A model generated the notes under the pieces. That model searched no databases and was not told where the DNA came from. It was given only the letters and a program-made list of their open reading frames with translations. A stretch of 64,000 nt of DNA, from contig NZ_FNYL01000021.1 of NCBI RefSeq assembly GCF_900109045.1, positions 60,233-124,232 of the forward strand, written 5' to 3'. The position numbers were made by a program, and so were the translations under genes. Below, piece after piece: positions 41,670-50,869 of this stretch. Within the stretch, counting starts at the first letter, position 1, and each line of letters begins with the position of its first letter. The stretch comes from Dyadobacter sp. SG02 (lineage in GTDB: Bacteria > Bacteroidota > Bacteroidia > Cytophagales > Spirosomataceae).

Positions 41670-43628
41670 ATGAGCACACTGGACGGAAGAAAGCGCGTGG
41701 TGATCAGCAACGTCAGGCCGCAGGTTGAAGAAGGACGGTACCCTGCAAAAAGGGTAATAGGCGAAAGCGTGACGTTTTCAGCCGATATCATCGCCGACGG
41801 GCACGATGCGGTGGCGGCAAGTGTGATCTTCCGCCACGGATCTGAACAACACTGGCAGGATATACCCATGGCGCACACTGGCAACGACCATTGGTACGCC
41901 ACATGGACGCCCGAGCGCGAAGGCTTTTACGAATATCGCTTTACCGGTTGGGTTGATCATTTTACGACCTGGAAAAAAGGTCTGGTCAAAAAATTCGATG
42001 CGAACCAGGATATTGCCGTTGAGTTACGGATAGGCGCCGGTATTTTGCAGGAGGCTTCCGCTTTGGCAGCCAAAGATTACCTGCCTGCATTCGAAAGGTG
42101 GATTGCCGCATTGGGAAATCCATCCAGCCCGCAGGAGGCGGTGGACCTTGCGCTCAGCGATGCCCTGGCCGAGGCCATGTCCCAGATCCGTTACACCGAC
42201 CGTATCAGCGTTTTTGACCAGACCTTTCGCCTGGAAGTGGAGCGCAAAAAGGCAGGTTTCAGCACCTGGTATGAGCTTTTTCCCCGTTCGGCCGCCGAAG
42301 GCCCCGGCCAGCACGGCACATTCCGCGATGTAATCAAACTGTTGCCGAAAATCGCCAAAATGGGTTTCGACACGTTGTATTTCCCGCCCATTCACCCGAT
42401 CGGTGAAATGAAACGGAAGGGGAAAAACAATTCGCTGGTTCCCGCTTCCACCGATCCGGGCTCACCCTGGGCAATCGGCAACCGGCTTGGCGGGCACAAA
42501 TCGGTGCATCCTGAGCTTGGTACCATCAAAGATTTTACCGGGCTCGTCGCACAGGCAAAGGAACTCGGCATTGAAATCGCGATGGACATCGCGTACCAGT
42601 GCGCGCCCGACCACCCGTATGTGAAGGATCACCCGCAGTGGTTCAAGTGGCGTCCCGACGGCACGGTGCAATACGCCGAGAATCCGCCCAAAAAGTATGA
42701 GGATATTCTTCCATTTGATTTTGAAACACATGACTGGCAAAATCTTTGGAATGAACTGAAAAGTGTCATCGATTTCTGGATCGGCCAGGGCGTCGATGTG
42801 TTCCGGATCGACAATCCGCATACCAAGGCGTTTCCCTTCTGGGAATGGATGATAGCCGAAGTCAGGAAGGTAAACCCGCAAGTGATCTTTCTTGCGGAGG
42901 CATTCACACGTCCGCGCGTGATGGAACGGCTGGGCAAAATCGGTTTCAATCAATCCTACACCTATTTCACCTGGCGGAACAGTAAATGGGAGCTGGAACA
43001 ATACCTGTACGAACTTACCAAAACCGACCAGCAATACTATTTCCGTCCTAATTTCTGGCCTAATACACCCGATATCCTGCCCCACCATCTCGTGGAAGGC
43101 GGCGAGAATGCGCACATTATCCGGTTCATTCTGGCAGCAACCCTTTCTTCTAATTATGGATTATATGGCCCTGTGTATGAATACGGTATCAATACGCCGC
43201 ACCCGGGGAAGGAGGAGTATACCGACAACGAAAAGTACGAGATCAAGCATTGGGATTGGGATCGTTACAGCCGCACCCGCGAGATCATTACCCGCGTAAA
43301 TCGCATTAGGAAGGCCTATTCCGCATTGCAGTCGACCTGGAATATCGATTTTAATGAAACCAATAATGACCGGGTGATCAGCTACACCAAGCTGGCGCCG
43401 GAGGGAGGCGAATCGCTGATCATAGCTGTCAACCTGGACCATTACCACACTCAGGGTGCATACATTAAGGTCCCGCTGCACCGGCTCGGGATCGGGTACG
43501 ACGAGCCGTACCTCATCCGCGACATGCTGAGCGGGGAAAAATACAAATGGCGCGGGGAGTACAACTATGTACAGATGAATCCCTTCGAAATGCCGGCCCA
43601 CATTCTGAAAGTTGAACGATTGAACTGA
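41670..43628 (+). CDS. glgE: Maltose-1-phosphate maltosyltransferase
   Basis: 652 residues, ATG 41670 (TTG at 41664 rejected). A GH13_3 enzyme: an N-terminal beta-rich domain (about 1-110), then the catalytic barrel with MGFDTLYFPPIHPIGEMKRKG, nucleophile Asp381 (FRIDNPHTK) and acid Glu410 (FLAEAFTRP). Length and motifs match GlgE, which extends alpha-1,4-glucan with maltose units from maltose 1-phosphate. It is followed after 6 bases by the TreS-maltokinase gene that makes this donor, and then by the branching enzyme, so the whole GlgE route is in one operon. Confidence 0.95.
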   Translation: MSTLDGRKRVVISNVRPQVEEGRYPAKRVIGESVTFSADIIADGHDAVAASVIFRHGSEQHWQDIPMAHTGNDHWYATWTPEREGFYEYRFTGWVDHFTTWKKGLVKKFDANQDIAVELRIGAGILQEASALAAKDYLPAFERWIAALGNPSSPQEAVDLALSDALAEAMSQIRYTDRISVFDQTFRLEVERKKAGFSTWYELFPRSAAEGPGQHGTFRDVIKLLPKIAKMGFDTLYFPPIHPIGEMKRKGKNNSLVPASTDPGSPWAIGNRLGGHKSVHPELGTIKDFTGLVAQAKELGIEIAMDIAYQCAPDHPYVKDHPQWFKWRPDGTVQYAENPPKKYEDILPFDFETHDWQNLWNELKSVIDFWIGQGVDVFRIDNPHTKAFPFWEWMIAEVRKVNPQVIFLAEAFTRPRVMERLGKIGFNQSYTYFTWRNSKWELEQYLYELTKTDQQYYFRPNFWPNTPDILPHHLVEGGENAHIIRFILAATLSSNYGLYGPVYEYGINTPHPGKEEYTDNEKYEIKHWDWDRYSRTREIITRVNRIRKAYSALQSTWNIDFNETNNDRVISYTKLAPEGGESLIIAVNLDHYHTQGAYIKVPLHRLGIGYDEPYLIRDMLSGEKYKWRGEYNYVQMNPFEMPAHILKVERLN

Positions 43629-43634
43629 GAGCAC

Positions 43635-46600
43635 ATGGAATACAGGAAAGGAATGCCCGAGAAAAATTTGCATTGGTACAAGGATGCAGTTATTTATGAA
43701 TTACATATCAAAGCCTTCAAAGACGGCAACTGCGACGGGATCGGCGATTTTCAGGGTCTGATGCAGCAACTGGATTATCTTCAGGACCTGGGCGTAACGG
43801 CCATCTGGCTACTGCCCTTTTACCCGTCTCCCCTCCGCGACGACGGGTACGATATTGCTGATTACTACACCATTAACCCGTCGTACGGCGATATTCAGGA
43901 GTTTAAAACCTTCCTGCGCGAGGCGCATAAGCGAGGGTTGAAAGTGATCACCGAACTGGTGATCAACCATACTTCCGACCAACACCCGTGGTTTCAGCGG
44001 GCACGACGCGCACCGAAAGGCTCGGCTTACCGGAATTTTTATGTCTGGACCGACGATCCGAAGCAGTTCAAAGACGCGCGGATTATTTTCCAGGATTATG
44101 AAAAATCAAACTGGACCTGGGACAATGAGGCCGAGCAGTACTACTGGCACCGGTTCTTCCACCACCAGCCCGATTTGAATTATGATAGTCAGGACGTGCA
44201 GGATGAGATTTTCAAGATCATCAATTTCTGGTGCAAAATGGGCGTGGACGGCTTCCGGCTTGACGCGGTCCCCTATTTGTTTGAAAGAGACGGGACCAAC
44301 TGCGAGAACCTTCCAGAGACACATGCCTATTTGAAAAAACTCCGCAAATACGTCGACGACCGCTACCCGGGCACGTTGCTGCTCGCTGAGGCCAATATGT
44401 GGCCCGAGGATTCGGCCGCCTATTTCGGGGATGGGGATGAATGCCAGATGAACTACCATTTTCCGATCATGCCGCGGATGTTTATGTCGCTCCAAATGGA
44501 GGACCGTTACCCGCTTACCGACATTTTCGACCAAACTCCGGCCATTCCCGACAACTGCCAATGGGGGATTTTCCTCCGAAACCACGATGAGCTGACGCTT
44601 GAAATGGTGACCGATGAGGAGCGTGACTATATGTATAAGGTGTATGTCAAAGATCCGAAAGCGCGGATCAACCTCGGTATCCGGCACCGGCTCGCCCCAT
44701 TGATGGAAAACAACCGAAAAAAAATCGAACTGCTGAACAGTTTGCTATTCACATTTCCCGGCACGCCGATTATCTATTACGGCGATGAGATCGGAATGGG
44801 CGACAATTTCTACCTGGGCGACCGCGACGGCGTGCGCACTCCCATGCAATGGTCACCCGACCGTAATGCGGGGTTTTCCCAGGCAAACCCACAGCGTTTG
44901 TACCTCCCGCTGATCCTCGATCCGCAATACCATTACGAATCGGTGAATGTCGAATTGCAGTCTCGGAACTCTTCGTCTTTGCTATGGTGGATGCGGCGTG
45001 CCATCAGTGTCCGTAAAAAGTACAAGGCATTCAGCCGTGGCGATATCAAATTTCTGAACCACGAAAATGCGAAAGTGCTCGCATTTACCCGAACCTACGA
45101 AGACGAGACGATGCTGGTACTCGCCAACCTTTCGAGGTTTCCGCAGCCGGTGGAGCTCGATCTGGATCAATACAAAGGATTCCAGCCGGTGGAAATTTAT
45201 AGTAAAAATAAATTCCCAGGCGTGAAGGATAACACCGCTTACTTTTTCACATTGGAAGCTTATGGCTGCCAGTGCTTCTTAATGCAAAAAACTCATCCTG
45301 AAATCGATGAGAATGCCGAGCTGCCATTAATTAAGCTCGAAAAGTGGAAAGACCTGCTGGAACCGGCCGTCATCGACACGCTTGAAACGGTAATTTTACC
45401 TTCCTACCTGATGAAAATGCGTTGGTTTGGAGGAAAAGGCAAAGGCCTGGATAAGGTTAGCATCGTTTCGCATGCAAGCATTCCGCTGGGCGACAATCCG
45501 CCATGCTATTTGTTCCTGCTGGAAATCTCCTACCAAAATGATCTGCCTGAAATGTACCAGCTTCCCGTAGCATTTGGGAAAGTGCCGTTTGCATTTAATG
45601 TCCGGGAGAATTGCCCCCAGGCTGTATTGGCGCGCATTCAGATCAATGGCGAGGAAGAAGGCGTGTTGTTCGATGCTATTTATGGTCTCGAACTTCAACA
45701 GGCATTGATCCAGAATATGGCGGGCAACGAGCGGCTTAATGCCAAAGACAGCCAGATCCATTTTTCCGGCCATCGGCAGCTTGCCCAGCATGTGAGGGAA
45801 ACCGATCGCATTAAGCCGCGTGTGCTTTCGGGCGAGCAGAGCAACACGTCCATCACCTATGACGGGAAGTATTTTTTCAAACTCTACCGGAAAGTCGACA
45901 GGGCAATTAACCCGGATGTGGAAATCACGCAATATCTGACCAATAAGGCCCGATTCAAGAATATCCCGGCGTACATAGGGGCTATTGAATGGAAATATAA
46001 AAATGATTCGATGGTGCTCGGCATGATGCAGGAAATGGTGAGCAACGCGACCGACGCCTGGGCCAATATGCTCGACAGGCTGGATAGTTTCAACGAAAAA
46101 GTCCTTTCTGCAACCGGCCTTGAACTTCCGAAAGAGCTTCGCGGAACGCTTACCGATCCGGTGAGTTATGAAGAGATCCCGGAAATGATGAAAGAATTGC
46201 TCGACGTGCATACTGCCGAACACGCGCGTCTTCTGGGCGTCCGTACCGCCGAAATGCACCTTGCATTGTCGAAAGAAAAGGATAATCCGGATTTTAAACC
46301 GGAAGAATTCTCGCTGCATTACCAGCGTTCGGTGTATTCGTCGCTGCAATCGCTCGTGCGTGTGGCGTTTCAGAGCCTGAACCGGAACCTTAAAAAACTC
46401 GATCCGGAAACACGGCAATCCGCGGAGCAGGTAATGCAGTCACGGGAAGAGATATTGACGGAGCTCAAAAAAGTGTACAGCCACAAGATCGACACGGCCA
46501 AAATCCGTATTCATGGCGACTACCACCTTGGGCAGGTGCTATTCACCGGCAAGGATTTCGTGCTTCTGGACTTCGAGGGCGAGCCCGCGCGGAGTTACAG

Positions 46601-46976
46601 CGAACGAAGATTGAAACGCTCGGCACTGCGCGACGTCGCCGGTATGCTGCGATCTTTCCATTACGCGGCACACGGCAGTCTGTACCTCGACAACCAGATC
46701 CGACCGGAAGATGTGAACAAACTGCTTCCTTTTGTGGAGCAATGGTATCACTACATGAGCGGCTTTTTCATGAAAGCATACCTGGAAACCGTCGGCGAAA
46801 GTCCGATCATCCCGCATCATAAAGCCGATCTGGAAACACTTTTGAGAACATTCTTGCTTCAAAAAGCCATTTACGAGCTCAATTACGAAGTAAACAACAG
46901 GCCATCGTGGGTAATGGTGCCGCTCAGGGGCATCCGGGCCATTCTCGACAAAACGGAGGCTGGTGCGATGGTTTAA
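43635..46976 (+). CDS. treS: Fused trehalose synthase and maltokinase
   Basis: 1113 residues. The N-terminal GH13 TreS part (about 1-560) has DAVIYELHIKAFKD, nucleophile Asp210 (GFRLDAVPYLFERDG) and Glu252. The C-terminal part (about 590-1113) is a maltokinase of the Mak/Pep2 type with the catalytic loop IHGDYHLGQVLFTG (His960, Asp962) and LLDFEGEP. The fusion is known in several phyla. It makes maltose from trehalose and then maltose 1-phosphate. It is placed between glgE and glgB. Confidence 0.94.
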   Translation: MEYRKGMPEKNLHWYKDAVIYELHIKAFKDGNCDGIGDFQGLMQQLDYLQDLGVTAIWLLPFYPSPLRDDGYDIADYYTINPSYGDIQEFKTFLREAHKRGLKVITELVINHTSDQHPWFQRARRAPKGSAYRNFYVWTDDPKQFKDARIIFQDYEKSNWTWDNEAEQYYWHRFFHHQPDLNYDSQDVQDEIFKIINFWCKMGVDGFRLDAVPYLFERDGTNCENLPETHAYLKKLRKYVDDRYPGTLLLAEANMWPEDSAAYFGDGDECQMNYHFPIMPRMFMSLQMEDRYPLTDIFDQTPAIPDNCQWGIFLRNHDELTLEMVTDEERDYMYKVYVKDPKARINLGIRHRLAPLMENNRKKIELLNSLLFTFPGTPIIYYGDEIGMGDNFYLGDRDGVRTPMQWSPDRNAGFSQANPQRLYLPLILDPQYHYESVNVELQSRNSSSLLWWMRRAISVRKKYKAFSRGDIKFLNHENAKVLAFTRTYEDETMLVLANLSRFPQPVELDLDQYKGFQPVEIYSKNKFPGVKDNTAYFFTLEAYGCQCFLMQKTHPEIDENAELPLIKLEKWKDLLEPAVIDTLETVILPSYLMKMRWFGGKGKGLDKVSIVSHASIPLGDNPPCYLFLLEISYQNDLPEMYQLPVAFGKVPFAFNVRENCPQAVLARIQINGEEEGVLFDAIYGLELQQALIQNMAGNERLNAKDSQIHFSGHRQLAQHVRETDRIKPRVLSGEQSNTSITYDGKYFFKLYRKVDRAINPDVEITQYLTNKARFKNIPAYIGAIEWKYKNDSMVLGMMQEMVSNATDAWANMLDRLDSFNEKVLSATGLELPKELRGTLTDPVSYEEIPEMMKELLDVHTAEHARLLGVRTAEMHLALSKEKDNPDFKPEEFSLHYQRSVYSSLQSLVRVAFQSLNRNLKKLDPETRQSAEQVMQSREEILTELKKVYSHKIDTAKIRIHGDYHLGQVLFTGKDFVLLDFEGEPARSYSERRLKRSALRDVAGMLRSFHYAAHGSLYLDNQIRPEDVNKLLPFVEQWYHYMSGFFMKAYLETVGESPIIPHHKADLETLLRTFLLQKAIYELNYEVNNRPSWVMVPLRGIRAILDKTEAGAMV

Positions 46977-46987
46977 CAATCGGAATT

Positions 46988-48913
46988 ATGACGCAACAAA
47001 AGGAAAAGCAATCGTTGCTGACCGGCTACGACATCGACCTGTTCCGATCCGGTAAGCATTATCATATTTACAACAAACTCGGCGCGCATACCCGCACCGA
47101 CGGTGACTCGCAGGAAACGCATTTTGCCGTTTGGGCACCGAATGCGGCAGAAGTGTCCGTGATCGGCAACTTCAACGGTTGGACGCGCGACGCGCACCCA
47201 CTTTCGCCCCGCAAAGATGGCGCGGGAATTTGGGAAGGCGCGGTTCCCAACCTCGGCAGCGGGGAGCTTTACAAATATTTTATACGGTCGAACAATGGCT
47301 ACGCGGTCGAAAAGGGTGATCCGTATGCCGTTTACTGGGAAACTCCCCCCCGCACCGCGTCGGTGGTGTGGAACCTTGATTTCGAATGGAGTGACGCGGG
47401 ATGGCTTGAAAAACGGAAGTCACCGGCATTGAATGGCCCTATTTCGATTTATGAACTGCATATCGGTTCGTGGCGACGGGTGCATGAAGAGGAAGGGCGC
47501 TGGATGACTTACCGCGAACTTGCGCAGGAGCTTCCGGAATATTGCCGCTTTATGGGTTTTACGCATGTGGAATTCCTGCCGGTGATGGAACACCCGTTTT
47601 ACGGCTCGTGGGGATACCAGGTTACCGGCTATTTCGCACCGACGAGTCGCTACGGTACGCCTCAGGATTTTATGTTCCTTGTTAATGCACTTCACGAAGC
47701 TGGTATCGGCGTCATACTCGATTGGGTACCCTCTCATTTTCCCGCCGACGAACACGGGCTGGGGTATTTCGACGGATCACATTTATACGAACACGCCGAT
47801 CCGCGCCAGGGCTTCCATCCCGACTGGCAAAGCGCCATTTTCAACTACGGTCGGCACGAAGTGCAGAGCTTCCTCATTTCCAACGCCCTTTACTGGCTCG
47901 ACAAATACCATATCGACGGCTTGCGCGTCGATGCCGTCGCGTCGATGCTCTACCTTGACTATTCCCGGAAGGAAGGCGAATGGATCCCGAACCGGTATGG
48001 CGGTCGTGAAAACCTGGAAGCCATCGATTTTTTGCGGGAATTCAACACGGCTGTCCACCAATCGTTCCCGGATGTACTTACCATTGCCGAAGAATCGACC
48101 GCGTGGCCGGGTGTGACGCACCCCATAAGCAGCGGCGGCCTCGGCTTTGATCTGAAATGGATGATGGGCTGGATGCACGATTCCCTGTCTTACTTTCAGA
48201 AGGAGGCTGTTTATCGTTCGTACCACCAGGAGCAACTATCGTTCAGCCTGCATTATGCGTTCTCGGAGCGCTTTGTGTTGCCACTTTCGCACGACGAGGT
48301 GGTTCACGGGAAACGCTCACTGCACCATAAAATGCCGGGAGACGAGTGGCAACAGTTCGCGAACCTGCGCCTGTTGTACGCGTACATGTACGGACACCCG
48401 GGCGCGAAATTGCTATTTATGGGTGGAGAATTCGGCCAGAATCACGAGTGGCGGCATGATTACAGCCTGGACTGGAATGAAAACCAGCAGCCGCTGCACG
48501 AAGGCATTCAAAAGTTGGTTAAAGACCTTAACGCATTCTACGCTACCGAGGCCGCATTACATGAAAGAAACTTTTCCGGCGAAAGTTTCGAATGGATTGA
48601 TCATCAGGACGCAACCAACAGTGTGCTGGCGTGGATCAGAAAAGGTATTTCACCATCTGACCAATTGCTCTTTGTTGCCAATTTCACACCGGTAGTGCGG
48701 GAGAACTATCGGATAGGTGTTTCGAAGCCTGGATATTACGAAGAAATTTTCAACAGCGATAATCTCCGGTACGGCGGGTCAGATATTCTCAATCTGGAAG
48801 AAATCGAAAGTTACCCCATTCCCAAACATGGCCGCATGCATTCCATACCTTTGACATTACCGCCATTGGGTGTAATTGTTTTAAAATACAAGAGCGAATT
48901 TGAATGGTTATAA
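46988..48913 (+). CDS. glgB: 1,4-alpha-glucan branching enzyme
   Basis: 641 residues, ATG 46988 (11 bases after the previous stop). A longer in-frame start at 46907 overlaps the treS-maltokinase gene and is rejected. CBM48-like N-domain (HFAVWAPNAAEVSVIGNFNGW), GH13_9 barrel with Asp315 (LRVDAVASMLYLD) and Glu368/369 (IAEEST), and the catalytic HDEVVHGKRSL segment. It adds alpha-1,6 branches to the glucan made by GlgE. The GlgB length is a little short at the N-terminus, which is common. Last gene of the operon. Confidence 0.94.
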   Translation: MTQQKEKQSLLTGYDIDLFRSGKHYHIYNKLGAHTRTDGDSQETHFAVWAPNAAEVSVIGNFNGWTRDAHPLSPRKDGAGIWEGAVPNLGSGELYKYFIRSNNGYAVEKGDPYAVYWETPPRTASVVWNLDFEWSDAGWLEKRKSPALNGPISIYELHIGSWRRVHEEEGRWMTYRELAQELPEYCRFMGFTHVEFLPVMEHPFYGSWGYQVTGYFAPTSRYGTPQDFMFLVNALHEAGIGVILDWVPSHFPADEHGLGYFDGSHLYEHADPRQGFHPDWQSAIFNYGRHEVQSFLISNALYWLDKYHIDGLRVDAVASMLYLDYSRKEGEWIPNRYGGRENLEAIDFLREFNTAVHQSFPDVLTIAEESTAWPGVTHPISSGGLGFDLKWMMGWMHDSLSYFQKEAVYRSYHQEQLSFSLHYAFSERFVLPLSHDEVVHGKRSLHHKMPGDEWQQFANLRLLYAYMYGHPGAKLLFMGGEFGQNHEWRHDYSLDWNENQQPLHEGIQKLVKDLNAFYATEAALHERNFSGESFEWIDHQDATNSVLAWIRKGISPSDQLLFVANFTPVVRENYRIGVSKPGYYEEIFNSDNLRYGGSDILNLEEIESYPIPKHGRMHSIPLTLPPLGVIVLKYKSEFEWL

Positions 48914-48944
48914 TTCAAAATATAGCCATTAACAAAGGGGTCAT

Positions 48945-48982
48945 AAAAAAATATTCCGAACAGCCAAGCGGCGTCCGGAATA
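48945..48982 (-). terminator. Intrinsic terminator, minus strand
   Basis: TATTCCG (48952-48958) and CGGAATA (48976-48982) with a 17-base loop. On the minus strand the stem is followed by seven T (complement of 48945-48951). It ends transcription coming from the small secreted-protein genes and stops before the convergent glgB gene. Confidence 0.65.
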
Positions 48983-49002
48983 CACACTATACACACACTA
49001 TA
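48982..49002. repeat. Two direct copies of a 10-mer
   Basis: ACACACTATA at 48982-48991 and 48993-49002, an 11-base period, next to the terminator and downstream of the small-peptide genes on the minus strand. Possibly a simple repeat. Confidence 0.4.
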
Positions 49003-49021
49003 AACTGTAACTAGCTGATCG

Positions 49022-49096
49022 CTAAAAATATTTGATCCTGTTTCGCAGCACGATCAGATAGAACAGCCCAAACCAACGCTGAATCAACCGTTTCAT
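49022..49096 (-). CDS. 24-residue hydrophobic, basic peptide (tentative)
   Basis: ATG 49096 to TAG 49024-49022. The peptide (MKRLIQRWFGLFYLIVLRNR, then IKYF) is basic at both ends and hydrophobic in the middle, like a small membrane peptide. It follows the 31-residue gene by 61 bases on the same strand. No homologue can be judged by eye; such short frames occur by chance, so confidence is low. Confidence 0.25.
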   Translation of the reverse strand: MKRLIQRWFGLFYLIVLRNRIKYF

Positions 49097-49157
49097 ATAT
49101 ATATGTAGATACTAGTTGAGTATAAGGTAAATGAACAAGGGTGCGCTGGTTTAGATC

Positions 49158-49253
49158 TTAATAAATAGGCTTTGGCTTCGAGTTGTACAGGTTAACTGCA
49201 ACGATGGATGTTAGTGCCGTTATTACCAAACCTATTAATAGTAATTTTTTCAT
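49158..49253 (-). CDS. 31-residue signal-peptide-like small protein
   Basis: ATG 49253 to TAA 49160-49158. The peptide has a lysine start and a hydrophobic run (MKKLLLIGLVITALTSIVAV, then NLYNSKPKPIY), with a short polar tail rich in Pro and Lys. It starts 9 bases after the stop of the lipoprotein gene, so it is probably co-transcribed. It could be a membrane micropeptide or a tiny exported protein. Function unknown. Confidence 0.45.
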   Translation of the reverse strand: MKKLLLIGLVITALTSIVAVNLYNSKPKPIY

Positions 49254-49262
49254 AAATCAGTT

Positions 49263-49640
49263 TTATTTTTTAATTAGCTTCAAAGTGTCGGCACCTTCTA
49301 AATCAAATAAAATCTCATTACAAGAGCGACTCATTATTGAAAATTGATACTTCACTTGCGTTCCGTTGGATAATTCTCCCTCTACATACAACGAATCATT
49401 TTCAACTTTCCAATAGTCTTCCGACTTCAAATATGTCCCAAAAAGCAACCCTCTACTTTCCTTGAAATCACCGTTTTTCTCGAATGTAATTTCCTGTGGG
49501 GTGCTGTGCTCAGATACCAATTCCGCATTCCAATTTCCAATAATCTGATCAGCTAATGGCGGTGGAACACATTCTTTGTCATGCCCGCAAGCCCCCGCAA
49601 ATATTGTTATAAAAGCTACCCTCAAAGTTCTGACCTTCAT
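49263..49640 (-). CDS. Small putative lipoprotein, unknown
   Basis: 125 residues. A lipoprotein-type signal (VAFITIFAGACGHD) puts the Cys near position 18. The mature part has an ADQIIGNWNAELVSEHS segment followed by beta-rich sequence, resembling lipocalin-like Bacteroidota lipoproteins of unknown role. It lies downstream of the T9SS protein gene in the same direction, after 114 bases that contain a GC-rich inverted-repeat region (about 49680-49717). Confidence 0.68.
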   Translation of the reverse strand: MKVRTLRVAFITIFAGACGHDKECVPPPLADQIIGNWNAELVSEHSTPQEITFEKNGDFKESRGLLFGTYLKSEDYWKVENDSLYVEGELSNGTQVKYQFSIMSRSCNEILFDLEGADTLKLIKK

Positions 49641-49754
49641 CGATAGAAAAATTAGTGTTTACGAAAACAACTCAGTGACGGCGTGGCGCTCAAAGTGAGC
49701 ACTAAGGCGCACACGCCATCAACCTGAGCTTACCACACACACTGTCATCTATGG

Positions 49755-50858
49755 CTATCGACTGATAACAATTTGATAACCATTAGACTGTCCGCTTCTA
49801 CGAGACAGTTTCACTACATAGGTTCCGGATGGCAGATTCTTCACACTGACTTCCTTCACCGGCACTGACGGTGATGTATATACTTCAACGCCTTGTGCAT
49901 TGTATATTTTAATGTTCGATACGCTTTGCCAGTCCGCAGCGGATTTGAAATTCAACTTGTCGCTCACCGGATTGGGAAACAAAGTGTACCCTGCTTTCAA
50001 ATCGAATTCCACATCCCTGATTTTGCTGAGAGCGAAGGTGCCGTCTTTATCGATCATTTTTAGACGGTAGTAGTTCCTTCCTCCCATCGGACTTTCATCT
50101 ACCGCCGAATAGTGAGCTTCAACTGAACTTTCTCCCTTGGCTGGTACAGAGATCAATTTTTCCCAGTTTTTGCCGTCTCCACTACGTTGTACTTCGAGAT
50201 AATCGCTGTTGGACTCTTCTGACGTTGACCAAGCCAGTGTTGCTTTGTCGCCTTCACGAGCGGTGGAGAAATCAATTAGTTTGACTGGGAGGGCTACATC
50301 TGCTGTGCCAACTATTCGCTTTCTTTGGATTGTTAATTCCAAATTAGTCCAGAAAGCAGTATAGGATGTTCCGTCAAATGGCCTCACCGTAACTTTGGCT
50401 GTCGGTGGTACCGAACCTGAAAAGTTCATCGTGCCAGTTCCTAATACAATCCCTTCGTCTCCCGCCGGAATATCATTTTGACTCGTCCTTGTGAGATTAA
50501 AGCTAAATCCAGCCCAGTTGCCAGGTTTTGGGTTTTGATTTGGAGGTGGATTTTTCGAAAGTGCGCCGCCGCTCGAATATGTGGAATTAAAGATATAGTT
50601 TGTACTCGAAATTATTATCCCTACTGGTAACTCTATATCAGACCGGAGGTTCATGTATTGCCAATTACTGCTGTCGGGTATCGCCGTGTCGTAATTTTGA
50701 CCTCTTATTGCCCGCACATCGAAAGTTAAGCTTGTCTTACTAGCATTGAACTTGCCATTCTCATAAACTATCTGTACCGTCGTCTGCGCGTTCGAAATGT
50801 TATAAAGGCCGAGGATGACAGACAGAAATGTTATCCATTTTCTAGAAGTTCTGATCAT
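49755..50858 (-). CDS. Secreted protein with type IX secretion sorting domain
   Basis: 367 residues. A signal peptide (about 1-25, ending SNAQ), a beta-sandwich-like region (about 25-185), a fibronectin-like segment (VKLIDFSTAREGDKATLAWSTSEESNSDYLEVQRSGDGKNW), and a C-terminal sorting domain (YTLFPNPVSDKLNF...LPSGTYVVKLSRRSG). That domain directs export through T9SS and surface attachment. It follows the 717-residue protein by 11 bases. Its A+T content is visibly higher than the glgB region. Confidence 0.87.
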   Translation of the reverse strand: MIRTSRKWITFLSVILGLYNISNAQTTVQIVYENGKFNASKTSLTFDVRAIRGQNYDTAIPDSSNWQYMNLRSDIELPVGIIISSTNYIFNSTYSSGGALSKNPPPNQNPKPGNWAGFSFNLTRTSQNDIPAGDEGIVLGTGTMNFSGSVPPTAKVTVRPFDGTSYTAFWTNLELTIQRKRIVGTADVALPVKLIDFSTAREGDKATLAWSTSEESNSDYLEVQRSGDGKNWEKLISVPAKGESSVEAHYSAVDESPMGGRNYYRLKMIDKDGTFALSKIRDVEFDLKAGYTLFPNPVSDKLNFKSAADWQSVSNIKIYNAQGVEVYTSPSVPVKEVSVKNLPSGTYVVKLSRRSGQSNGYQIVISR

Positions 50859-50869
50859 AGTGTAAGTGT

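Noticed and set aside
45396..46418. 340-codon minus-strand frame over the maltokinase
   Set aside because: His- and Phe-rich low-quality composition; the maltokinase motifs on the plus strand are intact.
46907..46987. Upstream extension of glgB
   Set aside because: Overlaps the end of treS-maltokinase by 70 bases; ATG 46988 lies 11 bases after its stop.
49680..49717. Nested GGCGTG/CACGCC and GCTCA/TGAGC inverted repeats
   Set aside because: Could be a structured 3' region but lacks a T run and is short; not called as a terminator.
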